A stretch of DNA of 64,000 nucleotides from Lysobacter soyae (GTDB lineage: Bacteria > Pseudomonadota > Gammaproteobacteria > Xanthomonadales > Xanthomonadaceae). A program made the position numbers and the translations under genes. Below, piece by piece: positions 49,666 to 59,587 of this stretch. The stretch covers positions 1,550,001 to 1,614,000 of the forward strand of contig NZ_CP080544.1 of assembly GCF_019551435.1 (NCBI RefSeq). The letters are read 5' to 3'. Numbering within the stretch: position 1 is the first letter of the stretch; each line of letters opens with the position of its first letter. The notes beneath the pieces are model-generated. The model was not told where the DNA came from. It worked only from the letters and a program-made list of their open reading frames with translations, and did not search any database.

Positions 49666-49814
49666 GAACCTATTATCGCCGATGCGCGCAAGGCGCCGTA
49701 AGGGGATTTCTGGTATTATTTCGTCCGCTGCAGTTTAAGCGGCCGCCATGCCGGGCGACACCGGCAAATACACACCAATCGACAATCCCTGCTCCGGGGT
49801 GCCTGTTTCGTGCA

Positions 49815-49873
49815 GGTTCGGCGGCAGTGACGATTGGGAGGCCCAACCCCGGAACCTCGCACGCTCGCGTGCA
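49815..49873 (+). promoter_or_regulatory. Structured rpsB leader
   Basis: AGGTTCGG (49815-49822) pairs with CCGGAACCT (49850-49858, one bulge) around an inner TTGGG/CCCAA hairpin (49835-49847), and GCACGC/GCGTGC (49860-49873) forms another hairpin. A -10-like TATTAT sits far upstream (49714-49719), giving a leader near 200 bases. In E. coli S2 represses its own mRNA through the leader; this may be the equivalent. Confidence 0.45.
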
Positions 49874-49921
49874 GCTGCCCTATTTTCCGGCAGTGGTTCC
49901 TTATTTATGGAGTTTTACGCA

Positions 49922-50737
49922 ATGCCCCAGATCACCATGCGCCAAATGCTCGAAGCAGGCGTCCACTTCGGTCACCAAACCCGTTACTGGAACCCGAAAA
50001 TGGGTCCGTACATCTTCGGTGCCCGTGGCAAGATCCACATCATCAACCTCGAAAAGACCGTGCCGTTGTTCAACGACGCCATGAACTTCTTGTCGAAGGT
50101 TGCCCAAAAGCGCGGCACCGTGCTGTTCGTCGGCACCAAGCGCAGCGCCCGTGACGCGGTCAAGGAAGAAGCTGAACGTTGCGGCATGCCGTTCATGACC
50201 CAACGCTGGTTGGGCGGCACGCTCACCAACTTCGCCACCGTCAAGAAGTCGGTTGCCCGTTTGAAGGAACTGGAAGCCGGTGAAAGCGACGGCACCTTCC
50301 AAAAGCTCGTCAAGCACGAAGTGCTGGGCCTGCGTCGCGAACGTGAAAAGCTGGAAGCATCGCTCGGCGGCATCAAGGACATGAACCGCCTGCCCGACGC
50401 GCTGTTCGTCATTGATATCGGTCACGAAGACATCGCCATCAAGGAAGCCAAGACCTTGGGTATTCCGGTGATCGCCGTGGTTGACACCAACTACGATCCG
50501 GCCTTGGTCGACTACGCCATCCCGGGTAACGACGACGCCATCCGCGCCGTGCAGTTGTATGCACGTGCTGCTGCCGACGCCGTGCTGGAAGGCAAGGCTG
50601 CTTCGCCGAATGCCGCTTCGGTCTCGGAAGACGAATTTGCTGAAGGCAAGCCGGCCCGCGGCCGCAAGCCCGCCGCCAAAGCCGCACCGGCCGCTGAAGA
50701 AGCCGCCGGCGAAGCCGACGCTGCTGCCGCCGAGTAA
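49922..50737 (+). CDS. rpsB: 30S ribosomal protein S2
   Basis: S2 binds late in 30S assembly. The 271-residue protein begins [27 protein letters not shown] in outline, the standard family N-terminus, so the ATG at 49922 is right although the frame is open further upstream. GGAG lies nine bases before it. A C-terminal Ala/Lys/Glu-rich tail of about 40 residues ([18 protein letters not shown]) extends past the usual core, as in Xanthomonas relatives. tsf follows after 95 bases. Confidence 0.97.
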   Translation: MPQITMRQMLEAGVHFGHQTRYWNPKMGPYIFGARGKIHIINLEKTVPLFNDAMNFLSKVAQKRGTVLFVGTKRSARDAVKEEAERCGMPFMTQRWLGGTLTNFATVKKSVARLKELEAGESDGTFQKLVKHEVLGLRREREKLEASLGGIKDMNRLPDALFVIDIGHEDIAIKEAKTLGIPVIAVVDTNYDPALVDYAIPGNDDAIRAVQLYARAAADAVLEGKAASPNAASVSEDEFAEGKPARGRKPAAKAAPAAEEAAGEADAAAAE

Positions 50738-50832
50738 TCGGACCGCAACATCCGGGCGCCACACTTTGGCGCCCGACTCTCTCACGTCACTGCGCGAATA
50801 GCGGTGACCGCAATACATTCAAGGAATCCGAA

Positions 50833-51696
50833 ATGGCTGATATTTCCGCATCCATGGTCAAGGAACTTCGCGAGCGCACCGGCGCCGGCATGATGGAATG
50901 CAAGAAGGCACTGACCGAAAACAATGGCGACATCGAAGCCGCGGCCGATTGGCTGCGCAAGACCGGTCTCGCCAAGGCCGACAAGAAGGCTGACCGCGTT
51001 GCTGCTGAAGGCCGCATCTCGATGGCCACCGCACCGGGCAAGGCTGCTTTGGTTGAAGTGAACTCCGAAACCGACTTCGTCGCCAAGGACGCCAACTTCA
51101 CCGGCTTCGCTGACCAAGTCGCACAAGCCGCATTGAACGCCGCCGACATCGACGCACTCAAGAACGAAAAAATCGGCGACGAAACCGTTGAAACCACCCG
51201 CGCCGCCGTGGTGGCCAAGGTCGGTGAAAACGTCCAGGTCCGTCGCATGGCCCGCATTGAAAGCGCGAACACCATCGGTGCCTACGTGCACGGCGGCCGC
51301 ATCGGCGTGTTGGTTGAACTCAAGGGTGGCAATGAAGAATTGGCCCGCGGTATCGCCATGCACATCGCCGCGATGAACCCGCCCTACATTTCGCCCGCCC
51401 ACGTGCCGGCCGAATTTGTCGAACGCGAAAAAGAAATCGCTTTGGCCCAAGTGAAAGACTCGGGCAAGCCGGCTGACATCCTTGAAAAGATGATCTCGGG
51501 CAAGGTCGACAAGACCGTCAAGGAAATCACCCTGACCGGTCAGCCGTACGTGTTGAACAGCGACCTCACCGTCGAAGCCGCCCTCAAGGCTGCCGGCGCC
51601 GAAGTCCTGAAATTCGAACGTCTCGCCGTCGGCGAAGGCATCGAAAAAGTGAAAGAAGACTACGCTGCAGAAGTCGCCAAGGCTATGCAAGTCTGA
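50833..51696 (+). CDS. tsf: Elongation factor Ts
   Basis: EF-Ts recycles EF-Tu by GDP release. The 287-residue protein has the UBA-like N-terminal motif [15 protein letters not shown] and the core motif [10 protein letters not shown]. It lies downstream of rpsB in the usual order. A strong terminator follows, and instead of pyrH the next genes are a pilus operon. Confidence 0.97.
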   Translation: MADISASMVKELRERTGAGMMECKKALTENNGDIEAAADWLRKTGLAKADKKADRVAAEGRISMATAPGKAALVEVNSETDFVAKDANFTGFADQVAQAALNAADIDALKNEKIGDETVETTRAAVVAKVGENVQVRRMARIESANTIGAYVHGGRIGVLVELKGGNEELARGIAMHIAAMNPPYISPAHVPAEFVEREKEIALAQVKDSGKPADILEKMISGKVDKTVKEITLTGQPYVLNSDLTVEAALKAAGAEVLKFERLAVGEGIEKVKEDYAAEVAKAMQV

Positions 51697-51718
51697 TTGA
51701 CGCTTTTCGCTTCAAAGA

Positions 51719-51747
51719 AAACCCGCCTTTCACGGCGGGTTTTTTTG
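51719..51747 (+). terminator. Terminator of rpsB-tsf
   Basis: The stem AAACCCGCC/GGCGGGTTT (51719-51727 with 51734-51742) is followed by further T. Confidence 0.93.
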
Positions 51748-51808
51748 TGCCCGTCGAAGGCAATCGACAAATAAGGTCACTTTTCAACGCAGAGAGATTC
51801 TGATGTGA

Positions 51809-51820
51809 TTGAAATTTCAA
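51809..51820. promoter_or_regulatory. Short perfect palindrome upstream of the pilus promoter
   Basis: TTGAAATTTCAA is a perfect 12-base palindrome about 100 bases before the sigma-54 promoter, in an A/T-rich stretch. The distance suits an enhancer site for a sigma-54 activator, but nothing else supports this. Confidence 0.3.
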
Positions 51821-51905
51821 CTCTAAATGGTTGTTGATCACAATTTCGACACATAAATCAGGGATTTAGAGACGTAGTTCGGAATTTTTCTGTCGCCGAT
51901 TGACG

Positions 51906-51923
51906 TTGGCATGATTCGTGCTT
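51906..51923 (+). promoter_or_regulatory. Sigma-54 (RpoN) promoter of the pilus operon
   Basis: TTGGCATGATTCGTGCTT has the -24 GG and -12 GC dinucleotides ten bases apart, and agrees with TTGGCACG-N4-TTGCW at all but two positions. Transcription would start near 51933, 33 bases before the first pilus gene. A sigma-70 alternative here (TTGACG with TTAATT) is poorer. Confidence 0.7.
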
Positions 51924-51965
51924 AATTCCCGATGCTCTTTCCACTACACCAATCGGATCTTTTTC

Positions 51966-52469
51966 ATGATTCTTCGCACAGTACTCGCAATTGCATTGGC
52001 TTCTGTTGTTTCAGCACCGGCCATGGCCGACACCAAGCAGGCCTCTTTTGACGTCAAGATCAATGTCAAGAAGGCTTGCAGCATCAGCGTGGTCGCGCCA
52101 GATATGAACTTCGCTTCGCATGACTTCAACGAAACCGGTCCTTTTGACGCGACCAATGACATCTCGGTCAAGTGCACCAAGGGAACGACCTACAACGTCG
52201 GACTGAATGCCGGAACCACGACCGGTGGCACGGAAGCTGCGCGCCTGATGGCGGGCACCGGCGCCAACGTCGACAAAGTCGCCTATGGGCTGTACAGCAA
52301 TGCAGGCCGTACGACCAACTGGGGCGGCACCATCGCGACGGGCGCGGTCGGTGGCACGGGCAACAACAACGTACAAACTTTGACCGTGTATGGTCGTGTT
52401 CTGTCTTCCGCGTTGAACGTGACCCCGGATGACTACAAAGACACCATCACCGCCACCATCACCTACTGA
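51966..52469 (+). CDS. Spore-coat-U domain major pilin subunit (CsuA/B-like)
   Basis: The 167-residue protein has a signal peptide ending AMAD and one SCPU domain: a first Cys (KKACSISV), a second Cys (SVKCTKG) and the closing DTITATITY typical of archaic chaperone-usher pilins. It should polymerise into the pilus rod by donor-strand exchange. The ATG at 51966 gives a proper signal peptide. It is the first gene of a four-gene operon and the chaperone gene follows after four bases. Confidence 0.88.
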   Translation: MILRTVLAIALASVVSAPAMADTKQASFDVKINVKKACSISVVAPDMNFASHDFNETGPFDATNDISVKCTKGTTYNVGLNAGTTTGGTEAARLMAGTGANVDKVAYGLYSNAGRTTNWGGTIATGAVGGTGNNNVQTLTVYGRVLSSALNVTPDDYKDTITATITY

Positions 52470-52473
52470 TGCC

Positions 52474-53193
52474 ATGACGCGCGGTCTGCTATTTCGATTC
52501 ACTGTCTGGATTTTCGGATTTGCATTGGCGATGCCCGCAGGGGCGTCGTCATTGCAAGTATCGCCGACCGGATTGGAATTGAGTGCAGCGCAAAATGCCG
52601 ACGCCTTGAGCTTGTCGAACACCGGTCAAACCCCGATCCGGGCACAGGTTCAAGTGTTTCGCTGGCGCCAAATCGATGGCAAAGATGTGTTGGAACCTAC
52701 GCGTGATCTGGTAGCCACACCCGCCATGCTCTCGATCGCACCGGGAGCACGGCAACTTGTGCGCGTCGTGCGCGTAGGATCGGCCTCCACCAAAGAAGGC
52801 AGCTTCCGCATCATCGTCAGCGAACTTCCCGCGCCTTCTATCGAAAAATCGAAGGCCGGTTTGTCTTTTTTGTTGAAATACTCTTTGCCGGTCTTCATCG
52901 CGCCGCTTGAAAAATCCGACACGGCACGCCCTTCGCTCTCCGCGCGCGTTCTAGGCAATGCGCTCGAAGTTTCCAACAGCGGTGGCATGCACGCCCGTTT
53001 GTCGCAAGTTTTCTGGGTGTCTGCCGATAAGTCACGCCATGAACTGGCGCCGGGATTGTTGGGTTACGTATTGGCAGGCGAAACCATGCGCTGGCCACTT
53101 CCTGCCGGCACGACCCGTGGCAACGGCTATTTCGAAGCAGTCATTAACGATGATCCGAACGCTAGCAAGCTTCAGTCTTCGGTTGCGCCCTAA
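52474..53193 (+). CDS. Periplasmic pilus chaperone (CsuC-like, PapD family)
   Basis: The 239-residue protein has a signal peptide and the two-domain immunoglobulin-like fold of pilus chaperones. It opens with SSLQVSPTGLELSA and contains the FRIIVSELP strand and the subunit-binding region LSFLLKYSLPVF. It stabilises pilin subunits before delivery to the usher. The ATG at 52474 lies four bases after the pilin stop, and its 3' end overlaps the usher start by 44 bases. Confidence 0.9.
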   Translation: MTRGLLFRFTVWIFGFALAMPAGASSLQVSPTGLELSAAQNADALSLSNTGQTPIRAQVQVFRWRQIDGKDVLEPTRDLVATPAMLSIAPGARQLVRVVRVGSASTKEGSFRIIVSELPAPSIEKSKAGLSFLLKYSLPVFIAPLEKSDTARPSLSARVLGNALEVSNSGGMHARLSQVFWVSADKSRHELAPGLLGYVLAGETMRWPLPAGTTRGNGYFEAVINDDPNASKLQSSVAP

Positions 53194-55540
53194 CCTGCTC
53201 GCTTTTGCAGCTGCCTGTTGCCTCAGCGTCAGCGCCTTTGCCGGCGAAGACATCAGCGGCAGCTCTAACGCAACCGAGGCGGCCGAAGCCGCCGACGAAG
53301 TGTATTTGCAGGTCACAGTGAATGAACAATTGCGCGCGTCGCTCCATCGGTTCGTCCTGCGCGATGGCCGATTGTATGCAAGCCCTTCAACGCTCGAAGA
53401 ACTCGGTCTTCGCGTCGCGGCGTCCGACAAGAACGAGCGCTTGGTGCCCGTCGAGCGCGAGGGCGTAAAAGCCCACTACGATGTCGCCGCACAATCTCTC
53501 ACCCTGGTCGCCCCCATCTCCGAACTTGCGATCGGCACGACGCATTTGCATTCAATGCCCGACGCACCGGAACCCACCCCTGCACCTTGGGGCGGATTGT
53601 TGAACTACGACGTAGACGGGTTCAAGACCGGGAGTGCCACGCAAGTTGTGATTGCACCAACGGTTCGGCTCTTCGGACCGGGAAACGTAGTGTTCGAATC
53701 CAGTGGCATCGTGCAAACCGCCAATGCCGATCATCGGTCGCAAACGCGCGCGATACGTCTCGACAGCCGCATACGCTGGACGCGGCCCGACAAAGCCATC
53801 GAAGTCATCGTGGGCGATTTGGTCACGGGCGGACCGGATTGGGCGCGGCAAACCCGAATGGGGGGCGTGCGAATCGGTACGAACTACGAATCTTTGCAAC
53901 CTTATAGGTTGCTTTCGCCGGGCCCTGTTTTCAGCGGTGAAAGCGCTGTGCCGAGCAACGTCGAGCTCTATGTCAATGGCATCAAGCAATTCGAAGGGGA
54001 CACGCCCGCCGGTCGCTTCGTTGTTTCCGGCCTTCCTTCCATGGAAGGATTAGGCAACGCGCGCTTGGTCATGACGGATGCCTACGGACGTGCGCGAACT
54101 GTGGAGATTCCGTTTTATGGCACAAGACGGCTGTTGGCTCGCGGTCTCGATAACTGGTCGGTCGCCGTGGGTCGCGTTCGCCTTGGATACGGCGCCACGT
54201 CAAACCGGTATGACGGTACCGTTGCGCTCGACGCAAGTTGGCGCGGTGGATTGACCGATTCATTTACCGGGGAAGTGCATGCGGAAGCAAGGCGCGACCT
54301 GCAACTTGGCGGCCTCGGTGCGGCAATGGTTGCCGGCAATGCCGGGGTGATCCACGTGGCAATGAGCGGCAGCCGCTCGCGCGGATTGCAGGGCAGCCAA
54401 ACGCGCTGGGGCTATCAATGGGCGAATACCCGATTCAGTTTGGCGTTCGATAGCCAACGCACGCATGGCGACTATCGCGATATCGCCGCAGTTTCCAGTG
54501 GCTTCCTATCAGCCGACAAGTCCGATTCCGCTAGTGCTGGGTTCAACAACGCACGAGTGGGCAGTTTCAATCTCACCTACGCAAACCTGCGGTATCCAGA
54601 CGAGAATGGCAATCGCATCCTTGGCGCTTACTGGAACCGGACGATCGGCGACCGCTGGTTTCTTAGCGCGGGAATGCAACGCGACTTGGAAAACCCGCGC
54701 CTGGAAAGTTATCAACTCAGTTTGTCCGCAACCCTCGGCCAAGATCTGCAAGCCTTCAGTTCGATGCGGCATTCCAAGACGAACGACAGCTTCGAGGCCA
54801 ACCTGATGAAGCAAGCTCGCGCCAATGGTGATTTCGGCTGGCGCGTGCAAGCCCGGAAAGACACATTGGGCGGCATACAAGGTCTCGTCGAAGGCCAATG
54901 GTTGACCAAAGCTGCTGAAGTGACTGCGGCCGCGACCAGCGGCGCGCGCGATCAGGGCAGTCAATACCGATTGGCTGCTCGCGGCAGTGTGCTGTGGATG
55001 GGTCGTAGCTTCTTCGCGTCGCGCGAAGTTGTGGACGGATTTGCCTTGGTTCAGACCGGCTTGCCGGGTGTGCCGGTCAAACTTGAAAATCGTGCGTACG
55101 GGGTCACAAACGCCGCCGGCGAACTCATCGTGACGCCTGTGATTCCCTTTCAGCACAACCGGGTTTCAATCGACCCGACCAACCTTCCTGCCAATGTGCG
55201 AGTCCAAAGCAGTGATCGTGACGCCGTTCCGGGCGCCAGTGGTGCGACACGGGTAACGTTTAATCTATCTCCCGTTCACGCGGCCGTCGTGGTTCTGTCG
55301 GATAAGGATGGTGCAGCGATTCCCGTGGGCAGCACCGTGCGACGGTTGAATGCAGATGGGTCGCAATCTGAGACCATCATGGGATACGACAGCGAGGTGT
55401 ACTTGGAAGGCCTTTCGGAACACAACAAACTCATCGTCGAGACACCGGCAGGCGTTTGTCATTCAGAGTTCAACTACGATTCGAAGGCGCAGGGGATCCC
55501 GCGCATCGAATCCGTGCGTTGTGTCATGGAGGCAGAATGA
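53150..55540 (+). CDS. Fimbrial usher (CsuD-like, archaic type)
   Basis: The 796-residue outer-membrane protein has a signal peptide ending AFAG, an N-terminal periplasmic domain (VYLQVTVNEQ and DGRLYAS segments), the 24-strand pore with plug (SVPSNVELYVNG-like segment SNVELYVNGIKQFEGD) and C-terminal domains with a Cys pair (GVCHSEF and SVRCVME). The ATG at 53150 overlaps the chaperone gene by 44 bases; the TTG at 53183 is an alternative but leaves a shorter signal. The next gene overlaps its stop by four bases. Confidence 0.9.
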   Translation: MIRTLASFSLRLRPNLLAFAAACCLSVSAFAGEDISGSSNATEAAEAADEVYLQVTVNEQLRASLHRFVLRDGRLYASPSTLEELGLRVAASDKNERLVPVEREGVKAHYDVAAQSLTLVAPISELAIGTTHLHSMPDAPEPTPAPWGGLLNYDVDGFKTGSATQVVIAPTVRLFGPGNVVFESSGIVQTANADHRSQTRAIRLDSRIRWTRPDKAIEVIVGDLVTGGPDWARQTRMGGVRIGTNYESLQPYRLLSPGPVFSGESAVPSNVELYVNGIKQFEGDTPAGRFVVSGLPSMEGLGNARLVMTDAYGRARTVEIPFYGTRRLLARGLDNWSVAVGRVRLGYGATSNRYDGTVALDASWRGGLTDSFTGEVHAEARRDLQLGGLGAAMVAGNAGVIHVAMSGSRSRGLQGSQTRWGYQWANTRFSLAFDSQRTHGDYRDIAAVSSGFLSADKSDSASAGFNNARVGSFNLTYANLRYPDENGNRILGAYWNRTIGDRWFLSAGMQRDLENPRLESYQLSLSATLGQDLQAFSSMRHSKTNDSFEANLMKQARANGDFGWRVQARKDTLGGIQGLVEGQWLTKAAEVTAAATSGARDQGSQYRLAARGSVLWMGRSFFASREVVDGFALVQTGLPGVPVKLENRAYGVTNAAGELIVTPVIPFQHNRVSIDPTNLPANVRVQSSDRDAVPGASGATRVTFNLSPVHAAVVVLSDKDGAAIPVGSTVRRLNADGSQSETIMGYDSEVYLEGLSEHNKLIVETPAGVCHSEFNYDSKAQGIPRIESVRCVMEAE

Positions 55541-56523
55541 ATTCCCGGGCGCTGCTCTTGCTGTTGGCCATGCTTTGGCTGGTGCTTCACACGGCACCGG
55601 CGCGAGCTGCCACCACGTGCACCACTTCCGCGCCAGACATCGTCATCACCGGATATGACGGAACGGCACAGGCTTCCGCGAATACCACCATCACGGTCCG
55701 TTGTACGACGCCGGATTTCGCACTCTTCGGAGGCCGGGCTTATGTCAATTTGTGTCTATACATTGATGGACAGCCGCGCCGACTCGTCAACGGGGCAAGC
55801 ACACTTGCGTATGAACTCTATACGGCGAGTGGATCGGTTTGGCAGGCGCCTTCTGCGTCACCGCCATCCCAACAAATGGTGAACCTCAACTACAGCGTTG
55901 GCTGGGGTGGAGGATCCGGCTCGGCAACGGTTCTGATCAACGCTCGTATTCCTGCGCAATCAGGAGCCGTGAATGGAACCTACAGTCACACGCTTCCAGG
56001 CGTGGCCACGAGCGCTGAATTCAGATCCAGTGAACCTGGATTTTTCGGTGATCCCACAGCACCGCCCGCCAGCTGCAAGACCGGGGACATTGCCGGCGCC
56101 AATACGCCGAATTTTCCATTCGCCACCACTGCACAAGTCACGACCACTTGCCAAATCAACACGGCCAGCGATCTGAACTTCGGCAGCGTCGAAGGCTTTA
56201 TCACTTCTGCAGTCAATCAAACGTCGCAAATTAACTTGCGCTGCGTAGGTGGCACTGCATGGAAGCTGGGGTTGAACAACGGCATCAATGCCAATGGTAC
56301 GCAGCGAAGAATGAAGCACAGCGCCGCGGCAGAATTCGTCGACTACGAGTTATATCGGGACGCCGGGCGTAGCCAGCGATGGGGCACGACCTTGAACAGC
56401 GACACGCAGAACGGTATAGGCACGGGCAACGCACAAACCGTGACCGTCTACGGTCAAGTCCCTCAGCAAACGGCTACCCCAGGCGACTATAGCGACACTG
56501 TCACCGTCACGATTACGTACTGA
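55537..56523 (+). CDS. Two-domain spore-coat-U tip adhesin (CsuE-like)
   Basis: The 328-residue protein has a signal peptide ending ARAA and two SCPU domains: the first, about residues 25-165, with GTYSHTL at its end, and the second, about 190-328, with the TVTITY ending shared with the rod pilin. This is the layout of tip adhesins such as CsuE. Its start overlaps the usher stop (ATGA), closing the operon. Divergence in the first domain, with loops rich in hydrophobic residues, fits surface binding. Confidence 0.87.
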   Translation: MNSRALLLLLAMLWLVLHTAPARAATTCTTSAPDIVITGYDGTAQASANTTITVRCTTPDFALFGGRAYVNLCLYIDGQPRRLVNGASTLAYELYTASGSVWQAPSASPPSQQMVNLNYSVGWGGGSGSATVLINARIPAQSGAVNGTYSHTLPGVATSAEFRSSEPGFFGDPTAPPASCKTGDIAGANTPNFPFATTAQVTTTCQINTASDLNFGSVEGFITSAVNQTSQINLRCVGGTAWKLGLNNGINANGTQRRMKHSAAAEFVDYELYRDAGRSQRWGTTLNSDTQNGIGTGNAQTVTVYGQVPQQTATPGDYSDTVTVTITY

Positions 56524-56591
56524 AACTCGGCGCATCGTGCTGCGACGCAACGTCCGCTAGAATATGGCCATCTTCTGCCGACAGGTGTCCC

Positions 56592-57308
56592 ATGTCCGAA
56601 CTCGTCTATCGCCGCGTGTTGTTGAAACTTTCAGGCGAGGCGTTGATGGGGGACGAAGACTACGGCATCGACCCGAAAATCCTGGGACGCATTGCCACCG
56701 AAGTCATTGAAGCGCGCGCGGCCGGTGCGGAAATCGCACTGGTCATCGGCGGCGGCAATATTTTCCGCGGTGCCGGACTCGCGGCCGGCGGCATGGATCG
56801 CGTCACCGGCGATCAGATGGGCATGCTGGCCACGGTGATCAACGCGCTGGCCATGCAAGATGCGCTGGAAAAACTCGGCGCGAAATGCCGGGTGATGAGT
56901 GCGATCAAGATCAACGACGTTTGCGAAGACTACATCCGTCGACGCGCCGTCCGTCACTTGGAAAAAGGCCGGATCTGCATTTTCGCCGCCGGTGTGGGCA
57001 GCCCGTTCTTCACCACGGACTCCGGTGCCGCGCTGCGCGCCATCGAAATCGGCGCGGACTTGCTGCTGAAAGCCACCAAGGTGGACGGCATCTACGACAA
57101 AGATCCGAACAAACACAGCGATGCGGTGCGCTTCGATGACCTGACCTACGACGAAGTGCTGCAACGTAACCTTCAGGTGATGGATACCGCCGCATTCGCC
57201 TTGGCCCGCGACAGCGCGTTGCCGATGCGCGTATTCGACATGTATCAGCCCGGTGTGATTTCGCGGATCCTCAACGGCGAACCGGTCGGCACACTCGTTC
57301 ACGCCTGA
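56592..57308 (+). CDS. pyrH: UMP kinase
   Basis: PyrH phosphorylates UMP to UDP. The 238-residue protein has the family motifs [38 protein letters not shown] and [15 protein letters not shown]. The ATG at 56592 is standard. It is separated from its usual neighbour tsf by the pilus operon and probably has its own promoter: a -10-like TAGAAT is at 56558-56563 without a clear -35. frr follows. Confidence 0.96.
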   Translation: MSELVYRRVLLKLSGEALMGDEDYGIDPKILGRIATEVIEARAAGAEIALVIGGGNIFRGAGLAAGGMDRVTGDQMGMLATVINALAMQDALEKLGAKCRVMSAIKINDVCEDYIRRRAVRHLEKGRICIFAAGVGSPFFTTDSGAALRAIEIGADLLLKATKVDGIYDKDPNKHSDAVRFDDLTYDEVLQRNLQVMDTAAFALARDSALPMRVFDMYQPGVISRILNGEPVGTLVHA

Positions 57309-57354
57309 GCGCCCCGAAGAGCCGGATTCAACGCTGTTCGCACACCTTCCCCTC

Positions 57355-57360
57355 TATAAT
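57355..57360 (+). promoter_or_regulatory. -10 element of a possible frr promoter
   Basis: A perfect TATAAT lies 29 bases before the frr ATG, but no -35 box with a good match is seen 16-18 bases upstream. Confidence 0.4.
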
Positions 57361-57388
57361 GGGGAGTCAGATTCGCGGAGCTCCGAAC

Positions 57389-57946
57389 ATGTTGAACGAA
57401 ATCAAGCAAGACGCGCAGGCGCGCATGCAAAAAAGCATTGAAGCCCTTCGCAACACCTTGAGCAAAGTGCGCACCGGCCGCGCCACCACGGCATTGGTCG
57501 ATCACTTGAAGGTCAACTATTACGGCTCAGACATGCCCCTGACCCAGGTGGCCAGCGTCACCGTCAGCGACGCGCGTTCGCTCACCATTACGCCTTGGGA
57601 AAAACCGATGGTCGCTGCCATCGAAAAGGCGATCCTCGCCTCCGACTTGGGCCTCACCCCCAACACCGCCGGCACCACCATTCGCATCAATATCCCGGCC
57701 CTCACCGAAGAACGCCGCAAGGACCTGACCAAGGTCGTCCATGGCGAAGGTGAGGATTCCAAGGTGGCGATCCGCAACATCCGCCGCGATGCCAACCAGC
57801 AAATCAAAGATTTGTTGAAAGAAAAGGCCATCACCGAAGATGACGTGCGCCGCACCGAAGAAGAAATTCAAAAGATCACCGACAAGGCGATCAAAGACAT
57901 TGACGACGTCATCAAAGAAAAAGAAGTTGAATTGATGGCGGTTTGA
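57389..57946 (+). CDS. frr: Ribosome recycling factor
   Basis: RRF splits post-termination ribosomes with EF-G. The 185-residue protein starts [20 protein letters not shown] and contains the conserved [12 protein letters not shown] and [12 protein letters not shown] segments of this highly conserved family. The ATG at 57389 is chosen because the product then has the exact family length; the frame extends ten codons further upstream. uppS follows after 22 bases. Confidence 0.97.
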   Translation: MLNEIKQDAQARMQKSIEALRNTLSKVRTGRATTALVDHLKVNYYGSDMPLTQVASVTVSDARSLTITPWEKPMVAAIEKAILASDLGLTPNTAGTTIRINIPALTEERRKDLTKVVHGEGEDSKVAIRNIRRDANQQIKDLLKEKAITEDDVRRTEEEIQKITDKAIKDIDDVIKEKEVELMAV

Positions 57947-57968
57947 CGCGTCGGCCCGCGACTGGCGC

Positions 57969-58721
57969 ATGAATACACCGAATACCCTGCCAAGGCATGT
58001 GGCCGTCATCATGGACGGCAACGGTCGCTGGGCGCAGCAACGCCGCCGCCCGCGCATCATCGGCCATCGTGCCGGCGCGCGCGCTGTGCGCAATGCCATC
58101 GATTACTGCATGCAGCAAGGCGTGGAAGTGCTCACCTTGTATGCGTTTTCCAGCGAGAACTGGCGCCGGCCTGAAGAAGAAGTCAGCGGGTTGATGCGCA
58201 TTTTCTTGAATGTGCTCGATACCGAAGTGTCGGAGTTATCGCGACGCGGGGTGCGCATCCGCTTCATCGGTGATCGCGCCGCCTTCAGTGAATCCCTGCG
58301 TGCACGCATGCAGGACACCGAGTCCGCTACCGCTGACAACACACAACTGACGCTGGTCATCGCCGCGAGTTACGGCGGTCATCAGGACATCGCCCAAGCG
58401 GCGCGCGTGCTCGCCCAACAAGTGGCAGACGGACAGCTGCGCCCTGAGCAAGTGGATGCAGAACGCATGGCGCAGCATGTGGCGATGTCGGATCTGCAGC
58501 CGGTCGACCTGTGCATCCGTACCGGCGGGGATTTGCGCATCAGCAACTTCCTGTTGTGGCAAATTGCTTATTCCGAACTGTGGTTCACACCGGTACTCTG
58601 GCCGGATGTGGACGCAAAACTTTTGTCCGAGGCTTTCAGCGACTTTGCCAGGCGGCAGCGTCGTTTTGGCATGACGGGCGAACAAATCGACGACGGCGCA
58701 GGAGCGGCCTTTACCCCATGA
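57969..58721 (+). CDS. uppS: Undecaprenyl diphosphate synthase
   Basis: UppS makes the C55 lipid carrier for cell-wall synthesis. The 250-residue cis-prenyltransferase has the motifs VIMDGNGRWAQQR (catalytic Asp), AFSSENWRRPEEEV and IRTGGDLRISNFLLWQ. Its stop overlaps the cdsA start by four bases (ATGA). Confidence 0.96.
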   Translation: MNTPNTLPRHVAVIMDGNGRWAQQRRRPRIIGHRAGARAVRNAIDYCMQQGVEVLTLYAFSSENWRRPEEEVSGLMRIFLNVLDTEVSELSRRGVRIRFIGDRAAFSESLRARMQDTESATADNTQLTLVIAASYGGHQDIAQAARVLAQQVADGQLRPEQVDAERMAQHVAMSDLQPVDLCIRTGGDLRISNFLLWQIAYSELWFTPVLWPDVDAKLLSEAFSDFARRQRRFGMTGEQIDDGAGAAFTP

Positions 58722-59587
58722 CCCGTACCCGCGTAATTTCCGCCTTGGTGATGGCACCGATTGCGATCTCGGCCATCTTGCTGTTGCCGACGCCCTGGAT
58801 GTCGGTGCTTGCCGCCGCCGTCTTCATGGGCGGCCTTTGGGAATGGCTGAAACTGTCCGACGTGGATGACACGCTGGCCCGCAGCATCCTCGTCGCCCTG
58901 AATTTGCTGTTGCTCGTGGTTCTGGTATGGGCCTCGCATTCGAAACAAGGTGGCACGACCGCCCTGCTCACTGTCATGACCATGATCGGTGTGGTGTGGT
59001 GGCTGATCAGCGCGCTTTGGTTGCGCTTCCCGGCCTTCGGCTCCCATCACGAACATTGGTCGCGCGTCTGCAAACTCTTTGCGGCGAGCCTTGCGATCCT
59101 CCCGGCTTGGTGCGCGTTGATGTTGTTGCACAGCGGCGCCGACGATGTCGTGCAACGCGGTCTTTGGAACGTGCCGGCAGGACATTGGTGGTTGCTCACG
59201 GCGCTTGCCACCGTGTGGATGGCCGATTCCGGCGCGTATTTCGCCGGCAAGAAATTCGGCAAGCGCAAAATGAGCCCGCGCATCAGCCCGAACAAGACCG
59301 TGGAAGGTCTGCTCGGCGGCATCGCCGCCGGCGTCGTGACTTGCATGATTTTCTCCCTAGCGACCGGCATTTCAGCCGGCGCGCTGCCGGCGGTGGCATT
59401 GGTGGGCATGCTGACGGTCGTGGCCGCTGTGATCGGTGATTTGTTTGAAAGCTTGCTCAAGCGCCATGCCGGGGCAAAAGACTCCAGTGATCTGATTCCG
59501 GGACACGGCGGTATTTTGGATCGGGTGGACAGTGTGCTGGCTGCACTGCCGGTCTTTGCCCTGTCCAAGCTCTTGCTCGGATTGTGA
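58718..59587 (+). CDS. cdsA: Phosphatidate cytidylyltransferase
   Basis: CdsA makes CDP-diacylglycerol, the precursor of membrane phospholipids. The 289-residue protein has about eight spans and the full CDS signature [21 protein letters not shown] followed by ILDRVD. The start at 58718 is coupled to uppS and its stop is coupled to dxr, by four bases each. Confidence 0.96.
   Translation: MTRTRVISALVMAPIAISAILLLPTPWMSVLAAAVFMGGLWEWLKLSDVDDTLARSILVALNLLLLVVLVWASHSKQGGTTALLTVMTMIGVVWWLISALWLRFPAFGSHHEHWSRVCKLFAASLAILPAWCALMLLHSGADDVVQRGLWNVPAGHWWLLTALATVWMADSGAYFAGKKFGKRKMSPRISPNKTVEGLLGGIAAGVVTCMIFSLATGISAGALPAVALVGMLTVVAAVIGDLFESLLKRHAGAKDSSDLIPGHGGILDRVDSVLAALPVFALSKLLLGL

Noticed and set aside
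51900-51927. Sigma-70 promoter TTGACG/TTAATT before the pilus operon
   Set aside because: The -10 matches at only three positions, while the overlapping sigma-54 site matches nearly fully.
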